A stretch of 64,000 bases of DNA from contig NZ_JACVPP010000001.1 of NCBI RefSeq assembly GCF_018881815.1, positions 1,683,654-1,747,653 of the forward strand, read 5' to 3'. Numbering within the stretch: the stretch's first letter is position 1; each line of letters starts with the position of its first letter. The position numbers were made by a program, and so were the translations under genes. The notes beneath the pieces are model-generated. The model did not search any database. It saw only the letters and a list, made by a program, of their open reading frames with translations, and had not been told where the DNA came from. Origin of the DNA: Polynucleobacter sp. MWH-HuK1. Its GTDB lineage: Bacteria > Pseudomonadota > Gammaproteobacteria > Burkholderiales > Burkholderiaceae. This document shows positions 47,316-56,169 of this stretch, piece after piece.

Positions 47316-48759
47316 CGATTCCCAACTCTTGCAACTTACGGGTAATCGTATTGCGTCCAATACCTAAACGCTGAGCCGCTTCCACCCTTCTGCCGCGCGT
47401 AACTTCAAGAGCAGCTTGTAATACCACCTTTTCGAAGCGCGCAGTGAGGGCATCGAAGACTTCCTTATCGCCATCTTGCAGCATCTTTACAGCAAGACGT
47501 CCCAAACCGCTCTCCCAGTCACCTGAGGCAACTTTAGTCGCAGCAGGATTACTTGGCGAGGACTCACCCTGAAGAATCACGGGTTGCTCGCTAGCCTCGG
47601 CAACGATATCGGCAGGTAGATCGCTTACCCCAATCACATTAGCAGGCGTCATTACTGTTAACCAATGACACAAATTTTCTAATTGGCGCACATTACCTGG
47701 AAATGGCATTGCGCTGATCTCTTTTAATACTTCATCAGAAAGTTTTTTAGGCTCAACACCTAATGATTTAGCGCAGCTGAGCATGAAATGACGCGCTAAC
47801 ATCGGAATATCTTCGCTACGCTCACGCAATGATGGCATGCGCAAACGAATGACATTTAAGCGATGCAATAAATCTTCACGAAAGAGACCTGCTGCCACTC
47901 TTGTATCCAGGTTCTGATGAGTAGATGCGATGATGCGTACGTTAGCTTTAATCGGATCTTGACCACCAATGCGATAAAAATGACCGTCGGACAAAACTCG
48001 CAGTAAACGAGTCTGCAGTTCAAATGGAAGATCACCCACCTCACCTAAAAACAGAGTGCCGCCATCTGCCTGCTCAAAACGACCGCGGCGTAGGGTTTGG
48101 GCACCAGGGAAAGCGCCACGCTCATGACCAAATAACTCTGACTCTAGTAAATCTTTTGGTACAGCTGATGTGCTCAAAGAGATAAATGGTCCTTTAGCGC
48201 AAGGGCTGTGCTTATGCAATGCGTGGGCTACCATCTCTTTGCCAGTGCCAGACTCACCAGTAATCAGGACTGTTGCATTGGATTGAGCCAAACGACCAAT
48301 TGCACGGAAGATTTCTTGCATGGCCGGGGCTTGACCAATGATCTCAGTAGCGTCTTGGCGCCATGCGGTTAATTCTTTGGCACCAGAATCATTACGAACA
48401 CCCTGCTCGACCGCACGATGAATCAACTCAACTGCTTTTTCAACGTCAAATGGTTTGGTGAGATACTCAAATGCACCGCCTTGAAATGAAGATACAGCTG
48501 AATCCAAATCTGAGTATGCTGTCATGATGATGACAGGTAAATTCGGGTGACTAGCTTTTACATGCTGCAATAGATCTAATCCATTTCCGCGTGGCATGCG
48601 AATATCCGAAATAAGTACCTGAGGAGACTCCTTCTCCAAGGCATTCAGAACATCATTTGGGTTAGAAAAACTCTTGTGCGGAATATTCTCACGCGATAGA
48701 GCTTTTTCTAAGACCCAACGAATGGATTGATCATCGTCAACGATCCAAATTGGTTTCAT
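47308..48759 (-). CDS. ntrC: NtrC-type nitrogen regulator with altered sigma-54 motifs
   Basis: The 483-residue protein has a receiver domain (acidic cluster VDDDQSIRW, phospho-acceptor Asp52), a AAA+ domain and a Fis-type helix-turn-helix (GRRVEAAQRLGIGRNTITRKL). Gene order (glnA-ntrB-ntrC) makes it NtrC. Walker A GESGTGKE is intact. However, the sigma-54 contact loop GAFTGA reads GAFPGA (Pro218), and the Walker B sequence reads LFLGEVGDLP, with Gly239 in place of the Mg-coordinating Asp. The usual Asn in the segment after Walker A is Ser (ISLSTSAVP), and WPGNVRQLEN is FPGNVRQLEN. DNA binding and phosphorylation look preserved, while classical sigma-54 activation looks doubtful. Confidence 0.92.
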   Translation of the reverse strand: MKPIWIVDDDQSIRWVLEKALSRENIPHKSFSNPNDVLNALEKESPQVLISDIRMPRGNGLDLLQHVKASHPNLPVIIMTAYSDLDSAVSSFQGGAFEYLTKPFDVEKAVELIHRAVEQGVRNDSGAKELTAWRQDATEIIGQAPAMQEIFRAIGRLAQSNATVLITGESGTGKEMVAHALHKHSPCAKGPFISLSTSAVPKDLLESELFGHERGAFPGAQTLRRGRFEQADGGTLFLGEVGDLPFELQTRLLRVLSDGHFYRIGGQDPIKANVRIIASTHQNLDTRVAAGLFREDLLHRLNVIRLRMPSLRERSEDIPMLARHFMLSCAKSLGVEPKKLSDEVLKEISAMPFPGNVRQLENLCHWLTVMTPANVIGVSDLPADIVAEASEQPVILQGESSPSNPAATKVASGDWESGLGRLAVKMLQDGDKEVFDALTARFEKVVLQAALEVTRGRRVEAAQRLGIGRNTITRKLQELGIDD

Positions 48760-49889
48760 GATGCTTTCTCCTGCCTACGATATGGAATTTGAATATGAAA
48801 ATCGGTGCGGCCAGGACGGCTATTACAAGCAATAAAGCCCTGGTGCTGCTGAACAAAGGTTTGCGCCAAAGTAAGGCCAAGCCCACTACCCCCCTCTCTA
48901 CCCGAAACCAGCGGGAAGAAGATGCGTTCAATAATTTCTTCTGGGATGCCCGGACCATTATCAATGACATGTAAATCCATCGCTAACTTATAGCGATGCT
49001 TAGCAATCGTCACAGAACGTGCCACGCGGGTCTTTAGTTCAATTTGCGCAACACCATTTTGAATCTCTTCAGAAAGTGCTTGTGCTGCGTTATGAACAAT
49101 ATTAAGAGTCGCCTGAATCAACTGCTCACGGTCTCCCAATACATCTGGCAGACTCGTATCGTAATTACGGATAATTTTGAGCCCCTTTGGAAACTCAGCC
49201 AAAACTAAACTACGTACACGCTCCAAAGCCTCGTGCACGTTGAAGGATTCCATTACATGCGCCTTGCGATGTGGCGCCAAAAGACGATCCACCAAAGTCT
49301 GGAGACGGTCTGATTCTTTAATAATGACTTGCGTGTACTCCCGCAAACCTTTTTCTGGCAATTCGAACTCGAGCAGTTGAGCTGCTCCACGAATTCCACC
49401 CAATGGATTTTTAATCTCATGCGCTAAATTGCGCATCAACTGTTTGTTTGCCTCAACCTGCTGCGTTACACGTTCATCGCGCTCACTTCGCAACTGCTGA
49501 TCAATCGGAAACCACTCCATCATGATGAGAGTTGGATCCTCGAGAACCGCCACAACCACGTGTGCCGGTATTGACTCATGATGAATACTGCCGGGCAGGG
49601 AATGCAGAATCATTTCTTGGCGCTGCGCCAGTACGTGCCCCTGCTTCACTTCACCAATCATTGCCTTTAATGCTTCATTGTCTCCAAATAAATTGTGTAC
49701 AGATTGGCCCTCAAGTGATTTACGTGAGAGGTCCAAAGCTGACTCGGCAGCCGGGTTTACGTACACCAATTGTTGGGTCTCAGCCTCAAATACCACGATG
49801 GCATTGGGCATCTGATCAAGCAATGTCGGAAAAAAAGGAGCAGCCGAAGCTGCTCCCTTGAACGAATTGCGCAACAGACCTGCGCTCAA
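48756..49889 (-). CDS. ntrB: Nitrogen sensor histidine kinase NtrB
   Basis: NtrB phosphorylates or dephosphorylates NtrC under control of PII. The 377-residue protein lacks membrane segments. It has a PAS domain (LDQMPNAIVVFEAETQQLVYVNPA, cited by its ends LDQMPNA and VYVNPA), an H-box RNLAHEIKNPLGGIRGAAQL with the phospho-acceptor histidine, N-box ATLNIVHNAAQAL and G-boxes IDNGPGIPEEII and GSGLGLTLAQTF. All appear intact, in contrast to the partner NtrC. Its stop overlaps the ntrC start by four bases, and it lies 14 bases after glnA. Confidence 0.95.
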   Translation of the reverse strand: MSAGLLRNSFKGAASAAPFFPTLLDQMPNAIVVFEAETQQLVYVNPAAESALDLSRKSLEGQSVHNLFGDNEALKAMIGEVKQGHVLAQRQEMILHSLPGSIHHESIPAHVVVAVLEDPTLIMMEWFPIDQQLRSERDERVTQQVEANKQLMRNLAHEIKNPLGGIRGAAQLLEFELPEKGLREYTQVIIKESDRLQTLVDRLLAPHRKAHVMESFNVHEALERVRSLVLAEFPKGLKIIRNYDTSLPDVLGDREQLIQATLNIVHNAAQALSEEIQNGVAQIELKTRVARSVTIAKHRYKLAMDLHVIDNGPGIPEEIIERIFFPLVSGREGGSGLGLTLAQTFVQQHQGFIACNSRPGRTDFHIQIPYRRQEKAS

Positions 49890-49903
49890 GTTCTCTCCTT
49901 CGC

Positions 49904-51319
49904 TTACAGGGAGTAGTACATATCAAATTCGATAGGGTGAGTAGTCATACGGAAACGTGTGACATCTTCCATCTTCAAATTGATATACGCGTCAATCATG
50001 GATTCAGTGAATACACCACCACGAGTCAAGAACTCGTGATCTTTCTTCAATGCTTCCAATGCCTCTTCCAAGCTCGCGCAAACGGTTGGGATCTTTGCGT
50101 CTTCTTCTGGTGGCAAGTCATATAAGTTCTTGTCAGCAGCTTCGCCTGGATGAATCTTGTTTTGAACGCCGTCCAAACCAGCCATCATCAATGCAGAGAA
50201 GCAGAGGTATGGGTTAGCAAGTGGATCTGGGAAACGAGTTTCGATACGACGACCCTTAGGATTGGCAACGTGAGGAATACGAATAGAAGCTGAACGGTTA
50301 CGCGCTGAGTAAGCCAACTTAACTGGAGCCTCAAAGCCTGGAACCAAACGCTTGTATGAGTTTGTGCCTGGGTTAGTAATCGCATTCAATGCCTTAGCGT
50401 GCTTGATGATGCCGCCAATGTAGAACAATGCAAATTCTGACAAACCTGCGTAGCCGTTACCAGCAAACAAGTTCTCGCCATTCTTCCAAATGGATTGGTG
50501 AACGTGCATACCAGAACCGTTATCACCAACTACTGGCTTAGGCATGAAAGTTGCTGTCTTGCCGTAAGCATGTGCAACGTTTTGAATTACATACTTCTGC
50601 CAGATAGTCCAGTCAGCACGTTGTACCAATGTGCTGAATTTCGTACCCAATTCGTTTTGACCTTGACCAGCAACTTCATGATGATGAACTTCAACTGGAA
50701 TGCCCAATGATTCGAGAATCAAACACATTTCAGAGCGCATGTCTTGGAATGTATCTACAGGAGCAACTGGGAAGTAGCCGCCTTTTTTGCCTGGACGGTG
50801 ACCAGTATTACCGCCTTCGATTTCAGCAGATGAAGACCATGGCGCTTCTTCGGAATCAATCTTCACGAAGCAACCCTGCATGTCAGCACCCCAGCGAACG
50901 CCGTCAAAAATAAAGAATTCTGGCTCTGGACCGAAGTAAGCTGTGTCGCCCAAGCCGGTGCTCTTCAAATATGCTTCAGCGCGCTTAGCAATAGAACGTG
51001 GGTCACGATCGTATCCTTTACCATCGGCTGGCTCGATTACGTCACATGTAAGAACCAATGTTGGTTCTTCATAAAATGGATCAATGTAAGCAGCTGTTGG
51101 GTCTGGTTTGAGCAACATGTCTGATGCTTCAATACCCTTCCAACCAGCAATAGAAGAACCGTCAAATGCATGACCGCTCTCAAATTTGTCTTCGTCAAAA
51201 GCAGAGATAGGAACTGTCGTGTGTTGTTCTTTACCCTTTGTATCTACAAAGCGGAAATCAACGAAAGTACATTCTTTCTCTTTAACTAACTTCATCACAT
51301 CAGCGACGGTCTTCGTCAT
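49904..51319 (-). CDS. glnA: Glutamine synthetase type I
   Basis: GlnA makes glutamine from glutamate and ammonia. The product has 471 residues, the dodecameric type I-beta size. [17 protein letters not shown], the glutamate/ATP-site [38 protein letters not shown] and the adenylylation-type tyrosine loop [11 protein letters not shown] are all present, so GlnE control is expected. An AGGAG ribosome site precedes the ATG. Upstream lie two NtrC-like sites and a sigma-54-like element; downstream follow ntrB and ntrC. Confidence 0.98.
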   Translation of the reverse strand: MTKTVADVMKLVKEKECTFVDFRFVDTKGKEQHTTVPISAFDEDKFESGHAFDGSSIAGWKGIEASDMLLKPDPTAAYIDPFYEEPTLVLTCDVIEPADGKGYDRDPRSIAKRAEAYLKSTGLGDTAYFGPEPEFFIFDGVRWGADMQGCFVKIDSEEAPWSSSAEIEGGNTGHRPGKKGGYFPVAPVDTFQDMRSEMCLILESLGIPVEVHHHEVAGQGQNELGTKFSTLVQRADWTIWQKYVIQNVAHAYGKTATFMPKPVVGDNGSGMHVHQSIWKNGENLFAGNGYAGLSEFALFYIGGIIKHAKALNAITNPGTNSYKRLVPGFEAPVKLAYSARNRSASIRIPHVANPKGRRIETRFPDPLANPYLCFSALMMAGLDGVQNKIHPGEAADKNLYDLPPEEDAKIPTVCASLEEALEALKKDHEFLTRGGVFTESMIDAYINLKMEDVTRFRMTTHPIEFDMYYSL

Positions 51320-51383
51320 GCAAATCTCCTCTATTAACTAAATTCGGAACTAAAACTTAAGGCATACACCCCTGTTTATTCCA

Positions 51384-51399
51384 GGCACCAAACATGCCT
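51384..51399 (-). promoter_or_regulatory. Sigma-54-like -24/-12 element upstream of glnA
   Basis: On the minus strand, AGGCATGTTTGGTGCC has the invariant GG and GC exactly ten bases apart and partial agreement with TGGCACGNNNNTTGCW. Transcription would start near 51373, about 54 bases before the glnA ATG. The match is imperfect, notably at the -12 part, so it may be a decayed promoter. Confidence 0.4.
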
Positions 51400-51448
51400 T
51401 ATGGATGTATGTAATTTACTGAAGCAAACAAATGGGAACACTCATTAT

Positions 51449-51465
51449 TGCACTGATTAAGTGCC
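51449..51465. promoter_or_regulatory. NtrC-type site, promoter-proximal
   Basis: TGCACTGATTAAGTGCC matches the NtrC dyad TGCAC-N7-GTGCA except in the last base. Its centre (51457) lies about 84 bases upstream of the proposed glnA start point. Confidence 0.6.
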
Positions 51466-51498
51466 CAATTACCCCTCGCACCGGCTCAAATACCCCAA

Positions 51499-51519
51499 TT
51501 TGCACCATATTAGTGCAAA
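51499..51519. promoter_or_regulatory. NtrC-type site, promoter-distal
   Basis: The 21-base sequence TTTGCACCATATTAGTGCAA followed by A is an almost perfect dyad and contains TGCACCATATTAGTGCA, close to the NtrC consensus. It lies between the cinA-like stop and the proximal site, with centres 52 bases apart. Confidence 0.75.
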
Positions 51520-51524
51520 TTATC

Positions 51525-52400
51525 CTAGCTAATATCGTGGATTTCGTAACCAAGCTCTTGGGTGCCTGCTCTAAGGGCAATCCAGGCGCTTTCCAGAAGA
51601 TTGGCATTACCTTTAATGCCCAATTCAATATGGCGCTGGGCGTACACCCCACCCTTGGTGGCATCGCCTACCGATGGCAGACTAAAGACCTTCACCCCCG
51701 GAAAATTGGCTTCTATGCGCTCCATCAAGGGGGTTAACGTTGATTCAATCCCCTTGGGAACGATAAAGCTCTGCTCTGCCCAGTTCTCTTGATGAAATAG
51801 ATCTTTGTAATGAGTGTCCAGACACCATGCCATCATTGGCGCTGCCATCACCGGAAAGCCTGGCACAAAGTGATGCTCCTGAATTCGGAAGCCCGGAATC
51901 TGGTTATAGGGATTGGGAATGATTTCACTGCCAATAGGAAACTCACCCATTTTGAAACGATGTTGATTTTCTGGAGTATTGAGATCCGATTTAATCGGAT
52001 CACCTTCTGCCATCGACTGAATTCGTCCTGCAATTAATTCTCTAGCAGTTGGATGTAACTCGATCTTTGTTCCCAAGGCCAAAGCAGCGCATTGACGAGT
52101 ATGGTCATCAGGTGTTGCACCAATACCGCCAGTGCTAAACACGACATCCCCGCTTGCAAAGCTTTCCTTTAGCGTCGCAGTAATTTGCTCTGGATCATCT
52201 GCAACATATTTAGCCCAGGCAAGACTCAGACCACGCTCGTTGAGAAGCTCAATCATTTTGCTCATGTGTTTATCTTGGCGGCGACCCGATAAGATTTCAT
52301 CACCGATCACAATTAAACCAAAGCGACGTTGTGGTGTAGTTGATCCACTTACATCATCTACTTCAACTTTTTTCATTGAATTACTCATTTTATTTGCCAT
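51525..52400 (-). CDS. MoCF-domain protein, CinA N-terminal-like
   Basis: The 291-residue protein carries a molybdopterin-binding (MoaB/Mog-like) domain: LIVIGDEILSGRRQDKH, VFSTGGIGATPDDHTRQ and PGFPVMAAPMM. This is the domain found at the N terminus of CinA, but the nicotinamide-nucleotide amidase domain is missing; the C-terminal part (GVKVFSLPSVGD) is short. Such stand-alone proteins are annotated as competence/damage-inducible protein A-like and may act on ADP-ribose or related compounds; activity is unproven. Several ATGs (residues 1, 5, 9) could be the start. It follows the EI24 gene by four bases. Confidence 0.82.
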   Translation of the reverse strand: MANKMSNSMKKVEVDDVSGSTTPQRRFGLIVIGDEILSGRRQDKHMSKMIELLNERGLSLAWAKYVADDPEQITATLKESFASGDVVFSTGGIGATPDDHTRQCAALALGTKIELHPTARELIAGRIQSMAEGDPIKSDLNTPENQHRFKMGEFPIGSEIIPNPYNQIPGFRIQEHHFVPGFPVMAAPMMAWCLDTHYKDLFHQENWAEQSFIVPKGIESTLTPLMERIEANFPGVKVFSLPSVGDATKGGVYAQRHIELGIKGNANLLESAWIALRAGTQELGYEIHDIS

Positions 52401-52404
52401 CTCG

Positions 52405-53274
52405 TTAACTATGAGACGAAAGTTCCAAATCTACAACGCGCGATTCCACTGTAAGTGCACGATCCAACTCTTCTTCTCGCAAGCTCTTGAGAGCATCCAA
52501 CAAGAAGTAACTAAACCACAAGGCAGCAAATACAAAGATCAAAGAATATATCCAAAGCGCTATAAAGCTTACGATCGGAAACAGTACCAAAGCCAATGCC
52601 GAGGTAGCCCAAAAGAATGTAGGCACGGCCCCGAGCATCCCCGATGCAATGCCCATAATAAGCAATGGCCAGCGATATTTATCAAGCAAGAGATCGCGCT
52701 CTTCTGAACTGGCATGCTTAGCCAATACATCGTAGGACATGAGTCGCATGGTTAACCACCCCCAGAGCAAGGGGGGTAAGACAGCGACAAGTGGAGGGAC
52801 CCACCAAACAGGCAAAGTCAACATCACGAGAGCTAGGCAAATGATGGCCGACCACAAAGAATAAATCAAACTGCCGAAGAACCCGCCACCATGCCTACAT
52901 TCGAGATCATGAAATTGCGATTGGCGGGATGCAATTTTGACAATTGCAGGTACGGTTGAAAAGGCAATAAATACCAGCAAGCTAATTGTGATTAGCGGAA
53001 TAATCAGCATGACAAAAAATAATGGTGCTATCCATGCTCGGGCGTTATCAAATCCAGCCCAAACAAGACCTTCTTGAATCCAGCTGGTAAATATCGAAGT
53101 TGTTAGAAAGACGCTTAATGCTTCAAGTGCAGGCGTCCATGTAAGCCAGATAAGACAACCCCACAGCACGGAAACAATCAGAAATGGTCTTAAGCTGAGC
53201 CACAACATCCGCGGATGCATAGTTCCAACCAAAGCCATGCCGAATGATTTAAATACCTGCTGCAAGCCGACCAT
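52405..53274 (-). CDS. EI24/CysZ-like integral membrane protein
   Basis: The 289-residue protein has about six membrane segments, among them LRPFLIVSVLWGCLIWLTW, WIAPLFFVMLIIPLITISLLV, and LVMLTLPVWWVPPLVAVLP. The arrangement and the WGWLTMRLMSYDVLAKHASSE segment fit the EI24 domain family (PF07264), whose bacterial member CysZ is involved in sulfate uptake. Many EI24 proteins have no known function. No sulfur genes are adjacent, so only the family is assigned. It lies four bases before the MoCF gene and 29 bases after the hydroxylase gene. Confidence 0.78.
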   Translation of the reverse strand: MVGLQQVFKSFGMALVGTMHPRMLWLSLRPFLIVSVLWGCLIWLTWTPALEALSVFLTTSIFTSWIQEGLVWAGFDNARAWIAPLFFVMLIIPLITISLLVFIAFSTVPAIVKIASRQSQFHDLECRHGGGFFGSLIYSLWSAIICLALVMLTLPVWWVPPLVAVLPPLLWGWLTMRLMSYDVLAKHASSEERDLLLDKYRWPLLIMGIASGMLGAVPTFFWATSALALVLFPIVSFIALWIYSLIFVFAALWFSYFLLDALKSLREEELDRALTVESRVVDLELSSHS

Positions 53275-53303
53275 ACAACTCCTATTGCCTTCAGACCTGA
53301 AGT

Positions 53304-54275
53304 CTACTTGGGCATGATTTCTTTAAAGGCATGAACAAGGCCTTGCCATTGTTGAGTAAGGATATTTTGTGAAACTGTTAAGTTTCTTACCCCTGTAGGA
53401 TAGACCTCTTTAGGGAAGATAGCTGTTCTAAATAACATATCCCACCACGGAAACAAAACACCAAAGTTACAACCCCCTAAGACGCCAGGCTTACCTTTGG
53501 CTTCATGGCCATACCCAACAGCGTGGTGCATGCGATGAAACATAGGAGATACCAATAGGTATTTAGCAGCACCTAAATGGATCTTGATATTAGCGTGCTG
53601 CCAACTTTGAATAAATTCACTCATTGCAATCAGTAAAATAAATTGGCCTGGTGTAACTCCAAACATCAACGCAACAAAAGACATCACCACTGCCCGCATG
53701 ATGTCATCCAGTATGTGATTACGATTATCAGACCAAGCAGTCATGACTGTTTGACTGTGATGTAAGGCGTGCAATTGCCACCACCAGTTAAATACATGCG
53801 ATGCGCGATGGTAGAGATAATCAACAAAATCCAGCAATACCAAATAAATCAAGAAGCTAATAGCTGGAATAGAAGTTACGCCTGGCCACCATGACTCGAC
53901 GTTTAAACGATCGAAACGGAAATCATGCAGGATGGAGTCGACCCCAAAGAAGAATCCAGACAAAGTGATAAACACTAGACCATGAAAAATACCTAAGCGA
54001 TGAAACAAGGTGTACAAGACATCTGCCCTACTTGCTTTTGCAAAACGCTCCTGCTTCTCAGCTGGCGCAAGTCGCTCCCAGGTCCTTAAGACAACAATGA
54101 TTAAGAAAATTTGGATACAGCCAAACAAAAACCAATCAATGCCATCGTATACATCTTCAGCCCAAGCCATTAAATCGAATTGATATAAAACTGGGGCTAC
54201 TAAATTTGCAAACAGAAACTCCTGAACGCTAGCGTACGCAGCAGAAATAGCAGAAGTGACGGGATTGAGATCCAT
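53304..54275 (-). CDS. Fatty acid hydroxylase / sterol desaturase family protein
   Basis: The 323-residue membrane protein has several hydrophobic segments and the full set of iron-binding histidine clusters: YLYHRASHVFNWWW, LHALHHSQ, SWQHANIKIH and FHRMHHA. The family uses a di-iron centre to hydroxylate or desaturate lipid substrates. Bacterial members act on fatty acids, carotenoids, hopanoids or sterol-like lipids, so the substrate is open. It lies three bases after the deacetylase-like gene, in a tight run of five co-directional genes. Confidence 0.87.
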   Translation of the reverse strand: MDLNPVTSAISAAYASVQEFLFANLVAPVLYQFDLMAWAEDVYDGIDWFLFGCIQIFLIIVVLRTWERLAPAEKQERFAKASRADVLYTLFHRLGIFHGLVFITLSGFFFGVDSILHDFRFDRLNVESWWPGVTSIPAISFLIYLVLLDFVDYLYHRASHVFNWWWQLHALHHSQTVMTAWSDNRNHILDDIMRAVVMSFVALMFGVTPGQFILLIAMSEFIQSWQHANIKIHLGAAKYLLVSPMFHRMHHAVGYGHEAKGKPGVLGGCNFGVLFPWWDMLFRTAIFPKEVYPTGVRNLTVSQNILTQQWQGLVHAFKEIMPK

Positions 54276-54278
54276 ACT

Positions 54279-55085
54279 TTATTTTGACTGATTTACTGAA
54301 TTCTTGGGCAGCAGTTCAAAGCAGAATCCACGAGCCTTGAGATTAACAATGAGCTGCTCCAATACAGCAGGCGCCCAAGGGTCTTTTCTGGACCAAATTC
54401 CCAAATGAGCCATAGTGATGTCGCCATCCTTGATGTTACGGCTAGCCTTATCCAGAAGAGTGCTGTTGGGATGCTTATCAGAGCTCAGCTCGTCACCCAG
54501 AAATCCAGCGGGATCCCAGCCTATATGCTCATATCCACACATATTACCCATGCGAATCAAGGTAGGTGAAGTTTTTCCGCCAGGTGCGCGCCATATCTTT
54601 TGAATCGGATGATCGGTGAGTTCTTGAAAACGCTGATCCACGCGGCGTATTTCTTTACACATTGTCGCCTCGTTATAGAGGACTGTCATACCTGCCTTTG
54701 AACCAAACTGAGGTTTCTCAAATACCTCACCTTTAGGTCCATCTTTAACAAAATAGGTATGGTCATAGGTGTGGCTACCAAAGTGGTGCCCCTCTTTAAC
54801 GCGCTCTTGCCAATAAGACCTCCAAGAGTCATCCAAAGAAAAATCATCGCGGAAAGTTTTCTCATTGGCCAAGAAGAATGTAGCTTTCACATTTTGTCGC
54901 TTCAAAATCTCTGCTACTTTTTCTGCGACCGCCATATTGCCAGTATCAAAAGTAAGATAAACCTTTTTATTACATTGGGCAGTTTGAGCAGAGACACTCA
55001 ATGAAAAACAGCCGAGCAAAAGCACGGCTGTGATTCGTATGAATGCGGGATGACTCATGCACTTCATCTTGATGCTTACTCCCAT
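54279..55085 (-). CDS. NodB-like polysaccharide deacetylase (CE4), divergent
   Basis: The 268-residue protein has a signal peptide (ITAVLLLGCFSLSVSAQ) and a NodB domain. Motif 1 reads YLTFDTGNMA: the second Asp of the common TFDDG, usually a metal ligand, is Thr. Motif 2 is GSHTYDHTYF, motif 3 is WRAPGGKTSP, and a D-P pair is in GWDPAGFLGDE. The last motif is AHLGIW rather than LxHD. It may deacetylate a periplasmic polysaccharide or be an altered relative. The start at 55085 overlaps the preceding gene by ten bases; ATGs at 55067 or 55058 would give a better-placed signal peptide. Confidence 0.8.
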   Translation of the reverse strand: MGVSIKMKCMSHPAFIRITAVLLLGCFSLSVSAQTAQCNKKVYLTFDTGNMAVAEKVAEILKRQNVKATFFLANEKTFRDDFSLDDSWRSYWQERVKEGHHFGSHTYDHTYFVKDGPKGEVFEKPQFGSKAGMTVLYNEATMCKEIRRVDQRFQELTDHPIQKIWRAPGGKTSPTLIRMGNMCGYEHIGWDPAGFLGDELSSDKHPNSTLLDKASRNIKDGDITMAHLGIWSRKDPWAPAVLEQLIVNLKARGFCFELLPKNSVNQSK

Positions 55086-56110
55086 CCAGCCCTTGGGGTA
55101 AAGAAGACTCCATGAGGCGACTTACCCACTGGAATAACAGTAGCTAACTTCATAGTTGGGATATCGATGACTCCCACTTTTTTTGAGAACCGCAAGGTAA
55201 CCCAAAGTGTTTTTCCGTCAGGAGTGATTTCCATGTCATCAGGACCTGCCGGGAGCCCAGTGATGTCGCCAACCTTTTCCAAGGTCTGCATGTTTATCAG
55301 ACTAATTGTGGAGGCAATACGGTTACTCACAAATACATGCTTCTTATCCCCTAGAGGGCGGAAGTTATGCGCGCCCTTACCTGTTGGAATGCGTTTTACT
55401 TCTTTGCGATTTTTCCAATCAATCACCTGAACATTATCTTCGCCAGTAATACCAACCAATAGGTACTGATCACCAGGCGTCATCCATAAGCCTGCAGGAA
55501 CCTTGCCTGTCGGTATTACCCACAATACATTTTGTGTTTCAAGATCAATTGCAGCAAGTTCATTTGAGTCTTGTAAGGTAATAAATGCAATTTTGCTGTC
55601 AGCTGTAAATGCAATATGGCTTGGAGTCTTTGCCAACTTCACAGTCTTCGCTAATTTGAGATTAGCGCCATCGGCCGCATATATATCGACACGATCTAAG
55701 CGGTTGCCGTTTGCCACAAACCATTTGTGATTCGGAGAATATCCAATTTGGTATGGATCAATGATGTTTGGAATTCTGCCAGTTAACTCACCAGTGGTTG
55801 GGTTCATTAATGCCACATCATTACCTGCCGCGTTTGCGATTAGCAAAGTCTTTTGATCCGGAGTCAACATCAGGTGGTGAGGCTCTTTACCAACTGGAAT
55901 TGTTTTGATGACTTGACGAGTGCGCATATCAATCAAACTAATGGAAGCTTCGCCAGAATTGAGAATCACTGCCAACTTAGGTTGATTGGCTGCTACCTGT
56001 ACTGCAGCGTTACTCGCTTGCGCAAATGCATTTTGATTGACTAAAAGGAGAGTCAAAAAAGCGGAGGTCGCAATTGTGCGAAAACCTCTAATCTTGATAA
56101 ATGTATACAT
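55076..56110 (-). CDS. Exported YVTN-type beta-propeller protein
   Basis: The ATG at 56110 gives 344 residues, with a signal peptide (TIATSAFLTLLLVNQNAFAQ). The mature part consists of repeated propeller blades of the form IDMRTRQVIKTIPVGKEPHH, IDLETQNVLWVIPTGKVPAG and IDIPTMKLATVIPVGKSPHG, typical of YVTN/lactonase-like seven-bladed propellers. No catalytic site is obvious. It would be periplasmic and could bind ligand, metal or cofactor. It heads the run of five co-directional genes ending with the MoCF protein. Confidence 0.85.
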   Translation of the reverse strand: MYTFIKIRGFRTIATSAFLTLLLVNQNAFAQASNAAVQVAANQPKLAVILNSGEASISLIDMRTRQVIKTIPVGKEPHHLMLTPDQKTLLIANAAGNDVALMNPTTGELTGRIPNIIDPYQIGYSPNHKWFVANGNRLDRVDIYAADGANLKLAKTVKLAKTPSHIAFTADSKIAFITLQDSNELAAIDLETQNVLWVIPTGKVPAGLWMTPGDQYLLVGITGEDNVQVIDWKNRKEVKRIPTGKGAHNFRPLGDKKHVFVSNRIASTISLINMQTLEKVGDITGLPAGPDDMEITPDGKTLWVTLRFSKKVGVIDIPTMKLATVIPVGKSPHGVFFTPRAGWE

Positions 56111-56169
56111 ACCCCCATTGTAAGCAATCGAGAGCCCCAAAATGACCTCTAGGCTGCAATGGATTTGAC

